From Alternaria dauci (taxonomy: Eukaryota; Ascomycota; Dothideomycetes; Pleosporales; Pleosporaceae): a DNA stretch of 64,000 nucleotides. Position numbers and translations under genes: made by a program. Positions within the stretch are counted from its first letter, which is position 1. Every line of letters begins with the position of its first letter. A model generated the notes under the pieces. The model did no database searches. It worked only from the letters and a program-made list of their open reading frames with translations, and was not told the DNA's origin. The stretch is taken from NCBI RefSeq assembly GCF_042100115.1, contig NC_091281.1:620001-684000 (forward strand), in the 5' to 3' direction. Positions 46,273 through 57,287 of this stretch are shown here, one piece after another.

Positions 46273-46983
46273 TCAAGAGCTGACTGCCGGCAAGGCAACC
46301 ACGTTAAGCACTTCCAGGTATGCCCAGAGCCGTCTCTTCAACTCAGCTTCCTTTCCAATCACCTTGGTCGATGTGCTGTGCAATCCCTTCAAATTGGCTG
46401 CTTCTGCCTCGTCCTCATTGGTGACCTCCTCTCCAGCCTCGACTTCGCCCAAGCGGAGCTCCACTCGCCCGGCCATATCCTTCAGCGGGGCCAGTGTCTT
46501 CTCTTTCTGCTCCCACTCAGTACCACAATCGGGCTCATCAAACGATAATGTGATGACTTCCAAGCTCTTGGCGTTTTCTAGCAGCAGCTTGACCAGGTCT
46601 GCAAGCCATCCGTTGACTCGATACGGCCAGCGACGGGATTCTGTAGCAGCCGATGGGATCAACCACCAGCTCATCCTTACATGAATCTTTTTTGCTCTCT
46701 CAACGGCGCTGAGCGAGAGTGGGTCGATGCTCTGGAAACATGGTATTTGCTGCTGAACGAATCCCAAGGTGACGGTTGCGAGGAAGTAGGCGCGAATCTC
46801 GTCGCAAAGAAAACGACAGGTAGCAAGTAGCGCCGTTGGCGGGCCGGTCCTATCGATGGACGCGATCGGCATCGTGCGGAATGGATAACTTTTGAAGTCC
46901 CAGCGACACAGATGATCGTAGATCTCGTAGCGCAGTTCTATAGGAAGTCGCAGGAGCGGACACGATGGAGCGTCGGATGCCAT
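46273..46983 (-). CDS. 2EXR/F-box-like hypothetical protein
   Basis: Single-exon gene for 236 residues. The N-terminus, after MASDAPSCP, is LLRLPIELRYEIYDHLCRW. This is the LPxELRxxIYxxL signature of the large fungal 2EXR/F-box-like family found beside many Dothideomycete genes. TALLATCRFLCDEI follows, another usual element (LLxTCRxIxxEI). The C-terminal half is charged, with no catalytic motif. The frame is open upstream to 47244, but the motif starts just after the Met at 46983 (tattcatcATGGCA), so that start is used. Its role is unknown; F-box function is possible but unproven. It lies head-to-tail after the Spartan-like gene, 289 bp away. Confidence 0.75.
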   Translation of the reverse strand: MASDAPSCPLLRLPIELRYEIYDHLCRWDFKSYPFRTMPIASIDRTGPPTALLATCRFLCDEIRAYFLATVTLGFVQQQIPCFQSIDPLSLSAVERAKKIHVRMSWWLIPSAATESRRWPYRVNGWLADLVKLLLENAKSLEVITLSFDEPDCGTEWEQKEKTLAPLKDMAGRVELRLGEVEAGEEVTNEDEAEAANLKGLHSTSTKVIGKEAELKRRLWAYLEVLNVVALPAVSS

Positions 46984-47272
46984 GATGAATAAACGCTGAA
47001 CAGGCGACAAACGGAGTCGAGACACGTTTGGTAAAGGAATGTAGACAATGATATTCAGACGTGGTTGATGGTGAAGTGTACAAGTGATGGACTGAGTTCT
47101 ATGGAGATGCTGATGATTTAGGCACCACGCTAGCGACAGATGGAAAGAGTCATTGGATGCGCGAGATGGCGTCCTCTTCAACAGAGGAGAGATAACATGT
47201 GCATTCGAGGTGTGGCACAATTCAAATGCACAATGACGTAACAACTTCGCCTTCGCGGATGCCTTTGTAGAA

Positions 47273-48387
47273 TCAAGAATGCTCTACGTCCAGATGTTCG
47301 TTGATATCGGACTCGGCCATTTTCATACTGCAGATCGGACAGTCGACAAGTAACTTCTTCTGGACGATGGGATCATGGTGCTCATTCGCTCGCGGCCGTT
47401 TCTGACCAGCTTGGGGGGACGTTGAGGCTTCACTCTCTCCTCCAATGACAATGGGCGTAGCAGAGGTTTTACCCTCCGCCTTGACGTCCTTCTTGATCCA
47501 GCTATCCAGCTTGTTCTTCTGTCTTCCCGCACGCTCTCTGGTGCTCATGGCCTCTAATTGCTTTTTGGTCGGCGCCGGCTCTTGGACTTTCTGGAACGTC
47601 CCCCCACACTCGGCCTGATGTCTCGAGTACCACGTGTCACCCTTGCCGGGAGCTCGGTTCATGCTTCGCTTGACAAGGCCAAAGTACGGGGGCTGGCTCT
47701 TGCAAGGCCCGTCGCACTGCCAGACGTGTGTTCGGTAGCTGTCGACTTCATCGTGGAAGGTGTGGTATATGGTGACTTTGTAGTTGCCGTGGTTGTTTAC
47801 GGCATCGGCGAGTAGCTGAAAGCCTGCACCGTGACCCGTTCCATCGTCTCCGCGCGAGTGCTTCCACGACGTGGTGATGAAGAAGTAGGCGTGAATCGAC
47901 TCGTGTAGCAAGGTGTTGATGGTGTCGGAGCGTGGGCGGTACTGCAGCAGAGGCGTCGACAGCTTCAGACGGATGCGCGTGAACTTTGCGGTCTTGGGGT
48001 CCTTGGACAGCTCGCAGATGCCAGCGCACTGTGTCTATTGTTAGCCGCCGCTGTCTGACACGGCAGTCTAGAAGCGTGTGGGGCAACGGTCCAGACACAG
48101 GGCCGGCTTCAGAAGTCGTGGATGAGACGGTCGCAGAAAGCAAATGATGAAGCGCAAAGAAAACCTACCAGAGTCAAGCGCGGCGACCAGATGACTTGTA
48201 CACGTGAGAGGAGCAGCTTTCGGAAGTAGAGAACATCATACAGGGCGAACAGCTCGTGGATGTCGACAAAGGGCTCCCCATTGTGCAGAATGGCATTGAT
48301 GCTCTTCAGGGCTTCGGCCTGCTCAGAGGACAGGGCGTCGAGCGTCGCAACGGCCGCCAATGCAGCGTCCTCGTCGGTCACGGGCAT
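47273..48387 (-). CDS. SprT-like metalloprotease, Spartan/Wss1-type (DNA-protein crosslink repair)
   Basis: Two minus-strand exons, 48387-48169 and 48028-47273, with a 140-bp phase-0 intron (GTAGGT to ACACAG), give 324 residues. Exon 1 has FVDIHELFALYDVLYF and the join restores LTLCAGICEL, both Spartan hallmarks. The zinc-protease active site is HESIH at 115-119, with a downstream GHG...F supplying the third His. A Cys-containing SprT zinc-ribbon-like part follows (WQCDGPCK...ECGGTFQK). The end, CPICSMKMAESDINEHLDVEH, is a UBZ-like ubiquitin-binding zinc finger, as in human SPRTN. This nuclear enzyme degrades proteins crosslinked to DNA during replication. A Met further upstream in frame (48564) was rejected because the extra sequence looks non-coding. 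It shares a 521-bp divergent promoter with the TBC gene. Confidence 0.9.
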
Positions 48388-48908
48388 GGCCACACGCGAA
48401 ACATGGCCCGGCGCGTTTAGCAAGCCAGGGTCATTTGAGCAAAAGGGAGATCGCCAGGGAACGTGTTTCGGGTGAAAGTGTGGCGGATAGGGCTGCAATG
48501 CACAAGCACAAACCCGACCTAGCGGCTCGGGAATGATTGATTGCTTGATACCACCCACACCCAAGAGTCGAGCCTTGTCGTCTGTGCCCCTTGCGTCTTC
48601 ATAACTTGCAATATCCGCCGTGTGCTTTGTCTACCCCTGAGGACGTGGCATTTTTTGGTCGTCTTTTGCAGCTTCCCACGCGTACAAAGAAGCGTGGGGC
48701 GACGAGCACGACAAGGGCACCATCTCGCCATATGACGCAGCATCTCCACTTGCATAGGAACCCATGCACGCGAACAGACGTCCACGACGCATAACGTATT
48801 CACACACATAGCCATATTTCGTCGACGACGGTGACGACTGCTCCTCTCCGCACAATATTTGTTCCGCCACTACACGAATGGGCGTTCTTGTGGTCCGACT
48901 CAGCAAAC
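48388..48908. promoter_or_regulatory. Divergent promoter of Spartan-like and TBC genes
   Basis: 521 bp between two starts pointing apart; no gene inside. Both genes are likely housekeeping. Confidence 0.6.
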
Positions 48909-51900
48909 ATGGCGGCCATCGACCCCCCACGCGCTGTTGATCTGGTGCGGACAGCTTCGCAGAGCTCCACCATGTCGAACCCACGCAACCGCAGCATACA
49001 GCGCATGCGGCCCTCGAAGCGCACCTCAAACACGTCTCTCAGCCGGAGTCGCAGCAGAGCGCCCTCGCCCGAAGTCGACACCAAGAGCCTGACGTCATTC
49101 CCCTCACTGTCGCCTAGTCCGGGGACGTCGCCGGCACAGTCGCGCGTAAACGGCTGGTTCCGCTCAACACCACAGCCCGAGGAAGGTGGCAAGGCTGCAG
49201 AGAACAAGACGGTTGCATCGCCGGATACGGTCAAGGCAATCCCCCCACCAGACCTCACCAAGAGCACTACGCCCGTGTCGACCGTCAGGAAGGTCACCAA
49301 GTCGACACAGCAGATCGTAGGCAGTCTGGTCGCTGCCTCGTCTGCCACCAACGACCGCTCAGCCCTCTTCGACGACACGCCCACCGAGTCGGCCAAGGTC
49401 CCTGGAAACCTGCACTTTGCGAGCGACGAGAGCATACAGGATGCGCTGCGGCAGACGGGCGCCGTGGCCCTGGTCAAGCAACTCGCTGGGGACCTGGCCC
49501 AGCGCGATGCCCAAATCACCGCCCTGCGACGCAGAGCCGAGGAGCGCGAGCGCTTGCTGAGGAAGATGCTGCAGGAGTGCGAGGTCTCCAACATGGACAT
49601 TGAGAGCCGGCTGCGCGAGCTGGAGAAGAGCAAGGACCAGGGCAATGGCCTCACCAAAACGCGCACGAGGGGCGACAGCGCTGCGACTGGACTGCACCCC
49701 GACGACCCCATGGAGGACAGACTGGCCAGAGCCATGCAAGACGAACTAGCTGAGCATCCGGACGCGCTGGGCATGGACACGGGCGCTTCAGCGCCACAGG
49801 CAGAAGTCATGTCCATCACCTCAGCCGTATCGGAAACGCCAAGCAAACAGAACTGGAAGAATTTCATTTGGACTGGCACGAGCAGGAAGAGCAGCCGCGC
49901 TCCCTCTGTGGCGAGCAATGTGGACAGAGAGGCAGAGACTCTGGGCTATACCCGCTCGCGCGCATCTAGCGGAGCAAAGCCGCCGCGAAAAGCCCTCGCC
50001 AGCGACCTCTTCGTGCCTCCCACGGGTGCTGTGCCTGCACTGCGCAGACTCAACAGCCAGGAGCATGCTACAGACGCGTCGCGTAGATCGTCGTCGACGA
50101 CGTCATTGGCAAGTTGGGCCTTGAAGATGGTGGCAGGCAACAACGCTGCAAGCCCCAACAAGGCCAATACTGTGCGAGGCCGCAAATCCACCGTGTCTGA
50201 TGCTGTCGACCGTGCGCCTTCTATCGACTCGACCAAGACTGCACAGTCGGCAAAGTCGTCACTAGCAAGCACACAGAGACGAGGCCGTGCTTTGGGCCCC
50301 AATGGAACTATCAAAAGCACCACGTCGGAGCAACCCAAAAATACATCCAACGGTCTCGGTCCGACTCAGCCCACCCGCGGAATGAGCAATCTGGGGCCTG
50401 TGGAAATGGACCGAATCCTACCAGAGGACTCACGCCCGCCGACACTCGTACAGCAGCACAACAGATTCGTCGGCAGCAGCGAGTATTTGACTGATAGATT
50501 CGGCTTCATCTACGACCAGCGTCGCAAGAAGAGGCAGAGCGAGGCAGCAGCTGAGCTCATTAGGCAGAAGCGCAGCAGCAATGTCGAATCACTCGGCGAT
50601 GGCAGGACTGCACTCAACCATCTTGCCCTGGACGAAGATCCCGAACATGCAAGTCCCGCTCCTGTCGACCAGAACGATGGCACCACACGCCCATCCAGCT
50701 CCGACTCCGACAACCAACCGAGTCAGCCAGCTAGCAAGACCTGGGCCGACTATCTGAAGCTGGCCACGCATCCAACAGAGCTGCTGTCACACACGCCAGC
50801 TGCAGCTGCCATTACCACAGTAGAATCTGCTGAAGGCGAGACGTCTTTCAAGATTGGCCAGAACCAAATCACATTGATGAAGCGAGGATCCGTGCCAACA
50901 ACAAGCGTCAACCCGGAGCCATCACCATCACGCATTGTGTCAGGCAACGCAGAGCTTTCCGTCACAAGTACCTCGCCAGCCCCATCAACACCCATTAGCC
51001 AATATCCGCCGCAGCTCGACCCCGTCCAATCCTTATTGGAGCAGATGAGTGAGCTACACGACAATCTTCAGAGAGAAAGGACTGTCAAGTGGAATGACTT
51101 CTTGCGAAAAGTACGTGCGCAAAATAAGCGCGAAGGCGATGTTGCCAGCACCGGCGAGAATGGCAAAGCCAATGCAATGCCTGAACAGTTCCTCGCCGAT
51201 GGTGAGTTGGTAGGCATCGCAGGCTTGGGTAACAAAGGCAAGATCGGGCGTGCCAAGTGGTTGGAATTCCGTCGCCTTGTTCTGGGTGGTATACCCGTCA
51301 ACATGAGAGCTGCGATCTGGGCTGAGGGAAGCGGTGCGCTGCATCTGCGCATGCCGGGCTACTACGAAGACTTGGTGAATAACGGCGAGGACGACCCTAC
51401 CATTGCAACGCAGATTCAAATGGACATCACCCGCACCCTTACCGACAATATCTTCTTCCGCACTGGTCCTGGTGTACAAAAGCTCCAGGAAGTACTCCTC
51501 GCTTACTCCCGCCGCAATCCAGAGGTTGGCTACTGCCAGGGCATGAATCTGATTGCTGCATGCCTCTTGCTCATCATGCCCACCCCAGAAGATGCCTTCT
51601 GGGTTCTCACTGCGATGATTGAAGAAATCCTGCCACAGCATTATTATGACCAGCACCTTCTCACCTCCCGCGCCGATCAATCCGTTCTTCGCTCCTACGT
51701 CAGCGAGATCCTACCCCGGCTATCAGCTCATCTCGACGAACTAGAGATCGAGCTCGAGGCCCTGACCTTCCAATGGTTTCTTTCCGTCTTCACGGACTGT
51801 CTCTCAGCCGAAGCACTTTTCCGCGTCTGGGACGTCGTCCTCTGCATGCACGACGGATCTACCTTTCTCTTCCAAATCGCGCTCGCACTGCTCAAACTAA

Positions 51901-52370
51901 ACGAAAAAGCCCTTCTCCAATGCGATACTCCAGCCGGCGTATATCACTACATCAATCATCAGATGACCAACCACGCCATCAGTATTGATGGCTTGATTCA
52001 AGCATCAGACGCTCTCGGAAAGGTCATCAAGCGCAAAGACGTCGAGGAACGCCGTGCGAAAGCGGTTGCACATGAACAAGAACTTATGCGACAGAGAGAA
52101 GAGGCGAGGCAGGAGCGCGCAAAGAAGAGGGCTAGTAAGGCTTCGACTGATAGTGCACCGCTGCCTACGCAACCAGAAGAAGAGACAAAGTCTCTCTCGG
52201 CTAGTCTTGATGCCGAGTTGTCGATGCGGACGAGCCCCATGGCCACGCCGCTTAGCAATGCGAGTAGACGCTCTGAAGAGGAAGAGGACGCCGACTTCAT
52301 GAACCAGACTCTGGAATTGACAAATCGGACACCAATGCCCATGGACGAGGAGTTCATGTGGCGCGGCTAA
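48909..52370 (+). CDS. TBC-domain Rab GTPase-activating protein
   Basis: Intronless gene for 1153 residues. Residues 1-180 are Ser/Pro-rich and disordered. A coiled coil follows at about 186-245 (QRDAQITALRRRAEERERLL), then a second disordered region. The TBC domain begins at about 790 (LVLGGIPVNMRAAIWAEGSG). It keeps both catalytic fingers: Arg in IQMDITRT (about 836-843) and Gln in YCQGMN (Y875, Q877). A charged coiled coil and acidic tail end the protein. TBC proteins stimulate GTP hydrolysis by Rab GTPases in membrane traffic; the layout recalls yeast Gyp/Mdr1-type proteins. The Rab partner is not predictable here. ATG 48909 is the first in frame; the frame continues upstream only through GTG (48831). 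Confidence 0.92.
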   Translation: MAAIDPPRAVDLVRTASQSSTMSNPRNRSIQRMRPSKRTSNTSLSRSRSRAPSPEVDTKSLTSFPSLSPSPGTSPAQSRVNGWFRSTPQPEEGGKAAENKTVASPDTVKAIPPPDLTKSTTPVSTVRKVTKSTQQIVGSLVAASSATNDRSALFDDTPTESAKVPGNLHFASDESIQDALRQTGAVALVKQLAGDLAQRDAQITALRRRAEERERLLRKMLQECEVSNMDIESRLRELEKSKDQGNGLTKTRTRGDSAATGLHPDDPMEDRLARAMQDELAEHPDALGMDTGASAPQAEVMSITSAVSETPSKQNWKNFIWTGTSRKSSRAPSVASNVDREAETLGYTRSRASSGAKPPRKALASDLFVPPTGAVPALRRLNSQEHATDASRRSSSTTSLASWALKMVAGNNAASPNKANTVRGRKSTVSDAVDRAPSIDSTKTAQSAKSSLASTQRRGRALGPNGTIKSTTSEQPKNTSNGLGPTQPTRGMSNLGPVEMDRILPEDSRPPTLVQQHNRFVGSSEYLTDRFGFIYDQRRKKRQSEAAAELIRQKRSSNVESLGDGRTALNHLALDEDPEHASPAPVDQNDGTTRPSSSDSDNQPSQPASKTWADYLKLATHPTELLSHTPAAAAITTVESAEGETSFKIGQNQITLMKRGSVPTTSVNPEPSPSRIVSGNAELSVTSTSPAPSTPISQYPPQLDPVQSLLEQMSELHDNLQRERTVKWNDFLRKVRAQNKREGDVASTGENGKANAMPEQFLADGELVGIAGLGNKGKIGRAKWLEFRRLVLGGIPVNMRAAIWAEGSGALHLRMPGYYEDLVNNGEDDPTIATQIQMDITRTLTDNIFFRTGPGVQKLQEVLLAYSRRNPEVGYCQGMNLIAACLLLIMPTPEDAFWVLTAMIEEILPQHYYDQHLLTSRADQSVLRSYVSEILPRLSAHLDELEIELEALTFQWFLSVFTDCLSAEALFRVWDVVLCMHDGSTFLFQIALALLKLNEKALLQCDTPAGVYHYINHQMTNHAISIDGLIQASDALGKVIKRKDVEERRAKAVAHEQELMRQREEARQERAKKRASKASTDSAPLPTQPEEETKSLSASLDAELSMRTSPMATPLSNASRRSEEEEDADFMNQTLELTNRTPMPMDEEFMWRG

Positions 52371-53033
52371 AACAGTTGGGTCTTCACATTACGTCTTTTT
52401 TCTTTTGTTCTACACATTGCATTGTCATTGGAGTTTACTGGGCACCATCATTATACCCCCCGCTGCTGAACCGCTGAGATTGGATATTCTGGACATGGAT
52501 ACCCCTTTCTTTTTCCTTTCTTTTCGCTCAGCGCATCTCCTCTTTAACAAAATTGGCGGGTTTATCGTTGCGTGGACCTGGGTTGCGAGTGTGCGTGAGA
52601 TGAGCCATAGATACGAAGATGAATTCTAGAACATACTTTTTAATCCTTGTCTTGTGGATCCGTAATGTCAAAGTTCTCCAGTCTGAGAATGCCCCGATGG
52701 CTGGACGTCTGGTGGCCGCATCTGTTCCCTTTCTATCAGATTCGAGAGCGAAGCTTGGATTATTGCGGAAAGGTCGAAAGGCGTACATGACATGCACTAT
52801 TCTGTTTCAGGTTAGCGGCTATCTGGAATCTTGACTCCTACGATCCCCCGTTGTTGCTCACATCCACTCCATGCCTTGACTCAAAACGCAGACACTCTTT
52901 GACACATGGAGAGCCGATTACATCGCGTAGGCATTTGAACCGTTAAACGTTTTTCCCTTTCTTTACATATCCACCTTCTCATTCTGAGTTCGACTCGTCT
53001 GACCGACCAATAAGATCATCGGACAAGGACTCC
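52371..53033. other. Intergenic: TBC 3' end and homeobox-gene promoter
   Basis: 663 bp without a supported gene; short open frames only. Confidence 0.6.
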
Positions 53034-55371
53034 ATGAACCCCGATTGCAATGGTCCTTTTACCTTTGGGGATGAGTGGAGAGACACGTTGAATTCTCAAA
53101 CTGGCACATTGGTACCAACCGTTGCGCCCAAGCTTGGTGGACGTTTCTCCAGAAATGTACTTCGGATCTTGAACAATTGGCTTGCGCAGCATAAACAGGA
53201 CCCATACCCCAACGACGATGACTTCCATGTCTTGCAAAGCCAGACTGGTTTGAGTCGAAAACGGATCACCAACTTGTTCGCAAACACGAGACGCAGGGGC
53301 CGTATGCAATGTGTGAGGCCGGCTTCTCCGCAAGTGCGTGGCTCGCAGACAGATCCTGTTGATATCATTCCTCGGCCTGGGACGCCAGCAGTAAGACATA
53401 GAACGAAGTTCAAGGGTCCGCTGCAACGGTAGGTTGACTCGCCGCCAGAAGAAGAAGGGGCGGCGATGAGACATATTGCGCAAGCGATAGCGTCGGGATC
53501 AGGAGCTTCTTCGTGTATGTTTACTACGCTGCTACACAGTTTTCTAGTCATCACTAACATCATCATCTAGTCTGTTACGATATCCGAAGCCCTGGGTCCA
53601 ACGATAACGATGTCTGGTCATCTCCCTACTACATATCCTCTGCGAGCAGTGTTGGCACGTCCGACTCGGGATCCCTCTCCTCCCACAGAAGTACGCGCGC
53701 CTCAAGACGAAAACGCCGCCGCCCACGGGCAGAAGTCAGTTCTGTTCAAGCTGTGGAATACACATACCAATGCACATTCTGCACCGAAACGTTCAAGACA
53801 AAGCATGACTGGCAGCGCAATGAGAAGTCGATGCACCTAGCCCTCGAGCAATGGGTTTGTGGATCAGATTATCCATTGGCGGAAAAACCTGGCACTGCAG
53901 GATTATCTTGTACGTTCTGTGGCCAGATGTCGCCCGATGATGCGCATATACAAATGCACAATCCTCTGGCGTGCAGCAGACGCGACTTGAAGGAGCGAAC
54001 ATTTTTGCGCAAGGACCACCTCACTCAACACTTGAGACTTGTCCATGAGGCTAAATATCGAGAATGGTCTATGCAACACTGGAAGATATCGAGGCTTGAT
54101 GTGCGATCACGATGCGGATTCTGCAATACATGGATGACTTCGTGGGGAGAGCGAATCGATCATCTAGCCGAGCATTTCAAGTCGGGTTCTACAATGGCAG
54201 AATGGCAGGGCGAATGGGGCTTCGACGATGATGTTCTCAAGTGGGTTGAGAACTCCATACCGCCTTGTGAGTCCTGCGCCTGTCTAACTTGTGAACGTTT
54301 GTGAGAACTGACTTTGCCATGTTAGATTTCATTCACTTGGAGCGTCAATTACCATTTCCAATCAAGGCCAGTGATGCCTTTCACGGCCTACCCGTCGACG
54401 CATATGAGCTTCTCAAATCTGAAATGGAGATCTTTAGGCACGACTGGTATAGCAGAACCGGCATGATGCCGACACATGACGCCATGCAACTGGAAGCTTG
54501 TCGAATCATCACCGCATGCGAACACAAGGCCGGAGAAGACTGTCCGACTTTGACCTCGACAAAAGGTGACTCTTGGCTCCGCGACTTGATCATGCCGTCT
54601 GAGGATCTGGCCAGGGAAGCAAGATCGAGGCCAATGGAGCTATCATGTGATGGTGAAATCTCCTGCTTGAAGATCCATGGGCAGCATAATCTGTTTGCAA
54701 AATGTCCACTTGAATCGCAGCTTCGGCTGTTCGTCGAGTTCGAAAGACTGATGGATGTTCACGTAGACGACGTGCACATCCAGAACGAGGCTTGTGAGAT
54801 TATCCGGCGCATCGAGGAAGATTCGCTCACTCCGTCTGAGAACTTCGCGAGTTGGATTACCACACTTATGCGTTCCAGCACAGGTTGGCTTTCCAGATTT
54901 AAAGAGCGCAATGGCATATCCAAGAAGAACGCAACGAACGATCTGGTATCGGGTCTGAGCTTGGAGTCATACTCGAATCACAATCTTCCATGGTCACCGC
55001 CATCTTCACTATCGCCATCCGCGTTCTTCCCAACAGACTATGAAGCCAACTCATCTGTAATAGATCCAGTCCAAGCAGATGATATGCCTGCCGTTCCAAC
55101 ACCCTCGACTAACTCATTCGACCAACAGAACCTGGCCAACTACCATCCAGAGGATGCAAACTTTTTTCGTGGATTTGTGCCAAATTTGAAACGTTGGGTG
55201 GCAGTTACCATGTGCCCACAGAACCCAAACTGCCATATACCGTCGGATGCAGAGATACAGCATCAGGCTAGGTGGTTACTCTACAATGGAGGAGATGCGT
55301 GGAATCAAACGCCTGCAGATTTTGTGGAGTGGCTAGAGTCTTTCAAGAGACAGGTGGGGATCCCAGGTTGA
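53034..55371 (+). pseudogene. Homeobox (TALE-type) + C2H2 transcription factor, broken by a premature stop
   Basis: Three exons fit: 53034-53514, 53571-54266 and 54326-55371, about 740 codons. The first codes a TALE-like homeodomain (about 34-90) with the PYP insertion, ending LFANTRRRG. The later part has C2H2 units (CTFCTETFKTKHDWQRN, RKDHLTQHLRLVH, CGFCNTWMTSW...HLAEHF) and a long conserved C-terminus (AYELLKSEM, QLEACRIITA, WLRDLIMPSE). In frame, codon 133 is TAG (53430-53432) in QR-stop-VDSPPEE, where relatives read QRWVDSPPE. A simple TGG-to-TAG change explains it, and no sensible intron removes it. Two more core residues differ: homeodomain Trp48 is Leu, and the third zinc ligand of the first finger is Asn. 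It is probably a decaying gene; a sequencing or strain difference is possible for the stop alone. Confidence 0.8.
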
Positions 55372-55801
55372 AGGCTACGGACATGGATGACAGATAGGCT
55401 TCAGAGCGACCGAGACGCTCGTCACGATCGGGAAGATGTTGAGCGAATAACTGGAGATGGTAGTGACGGATCAGTACCGCCTGGAAATTCGATTACTGGG
55501 ATAGCCTGGGCTCTGGTGGGCTTGAATACCCCTCCGGCTAAACAAGAATCCAAGGACATTGCTAGTTCTCGAGCGGAGGACATTGAAACCTATGCAGACG
55601 AGATGTTGTCCTTTGCATGCACCATTCCATCGCTGATCTCACGCACGCCTATCTTGTTAGTACTCTCGCAAGTCAATAGTATATAGTTTATTGACCGAGG
55701 ATATTGCTTCTATAGGCGTACATCGCGGCACGTACATGACTGCTTTAAGGTACATGTATCAGCACGGCCGTTGGCACTGCAAGACCATTGTCGACCAGAG
55801 C
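55372..55801. other. Intergenic between convergent broken genes
   Basis: A 99-codon plus-strand frame (55387-55686) follows directly after the homeobox-gene stop. It has no recognisable motif and is likely 3' untranslated sequence. Confidence 0.5.
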
Positions 55802-57287
55802 TTAAAACCACCCCAAAGTCCTACCAAAGCAGCTGACACCCCCCAATGCAGCGCTGATACCAGTGAGTAGTACAAGCGGCCCATACTCACTGGCATACAA
55901 CCCCCTGCCTCCAACATCCCCCGCTCGGAGCAACGCCTCACTCATTGGCCCACAAGCAACATTTCCAACACCCCTGCCAGCTTCAAGCACCACAAACACC
56001 ATCATTGAGTTTGTGCCCTGCTCCTGTTCTTTCAGCGTTCTCATGACACCCGCCCACGTCGTCGAATAGCTGCCCGCAAATAACCCATATACAGCACAAA
56101 AGACGAGGAGAAGAGACAGATTGGTAGAAAACCCCCAGAGAAGGAAAACAAAGAGCGTAGATTCAACAGTGGATACAAGAATGCATGTCGTAATGTGCCA
56201 GCGATCCACGATTCCACCCATAAATATCCAACCAAAGACAGCGGCGACGTTGATCAAGATGAGAGTAAGAGCAGCCACAGGGCTCGATGCGCCGAGAGCT
56301 CTAGCGTAGCTGGGGAGGTAGATGGACGGGATAAAGTAGCCGAAGCCCTCAAGAACGTTGCCGAGCTGGAAAAGGAGGAACGACTTGTTTCGGAAGAACG
56401 CCATATCGACCTTCCGGTGGTGGGTGGCTTGCGAGACGGGAAGGCGCGGCTTGAGATATAGAGTCAAAGGGACGGTAGCCACGAAGAGAACAGCTGCCCA
56501 TACACGGAGAGTAGTGCGGAAGCCGTATCTACCGAGGAGGTATTGCAGTAGTAAGGGGATGATAATGCCACCGATACCAGTGCCAGCCTGTCGCAGAGTC
56601 AGCTGACGAAGAAAAGCAACGAGCACATATACCAAGGAGAAAAACAATACATGAGAGAGCTTCGTGGGAGCAGACATACCCACATAATACCAAAAGCCAA
56701 GCCCTTCTTTTTCACGAATCATTCATCCATAAACCCCACGACCGGACTATAGCACAGCACGCCTCCAATCGCATAGAAAATCCCCTGGCTGGCAATCAGA
56801 TGCGGAACAGTTTGGCTCAGCGAGCTGAGTCCAAGGGAAAGACACATGATGATCAGCCCGACGGTGATGCATCGACGTCGAGAATTAGGATACCACGCGA
56901 AGAAGCTGAAGATGACCGGTGACAAAAGGTACATGAGGCCCATTGCGCACGTCCCAATGATGGGTATATTCCGGGAGCCGGCAAATGGCGGGTTCGAGGT
57001 GTAATATTCTTGGAATATACCGAAAGCGAAAGGGAAGCCTGTGAAGTGTTAGTTGGGGGTAAGCATTGATCTGGTTGGGTGTGGACGAAGACGGAGAACT
57101 TACCCCAGACAAGGATTTCTAGAACAAAGGCTGAGAACAGGAAGATCCATGCATCTTTTCCACCGTCGACAGGAGGGAGCGAAAATTCTGGTTCTGTTGC
57201 ACGCGTCTCATCAAGATCTAGGTTGATGGCATGGGGTTCCATATCAACATCGTTGGCAGCCTTTGGTCGTGGAGGCGGAGTTTCCAT
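55802..57287 (-). pseudogene. MFS transporter, monocarboxylate-transporter type, broken by a premature stop
   Basis: Three minus-strand exons, 57287-57104, 57038-56680 and 56587-55802 (introns 65 and 92 bp), would give 442 residues with about 12 membrane segments. The N-terminus METPPPRPKAANDVD is cytosolic. DAWIFLFSAFVLEILVWG|FPFAFGIFQEYY across intron 1 and GFMDE-stop-FVKKKGLAFGIMW|AGTGIGG across intron 2 match fungal MCT-like carriers. Those read DEWFVKKKGLAFG; here the Trp codon is TGA (56719-56721, codon 168). Everything after the stop remains open, with good splice sites, so the lesion is recent or the stop is an error or strain-specific. Intact relatives move small organic acids or similar solutes across the plasma membrane. 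It lies tail-to-tail with the broken homeobox gene. Confidence 0.82.

Noticed and set aside
53430..53450. GTAGGT at 53429 as a splice donor that would remove the TAG
   Set aside because: The only near acceptor would make a 20-nt intron, and the sequence after TAG matches homologues in the same frame.
55387..55686. 99-codon frame after the homeobox gene
   Set aside because: Starts 15 bp after the stop, has no motif, and best fits untranslated sequence.
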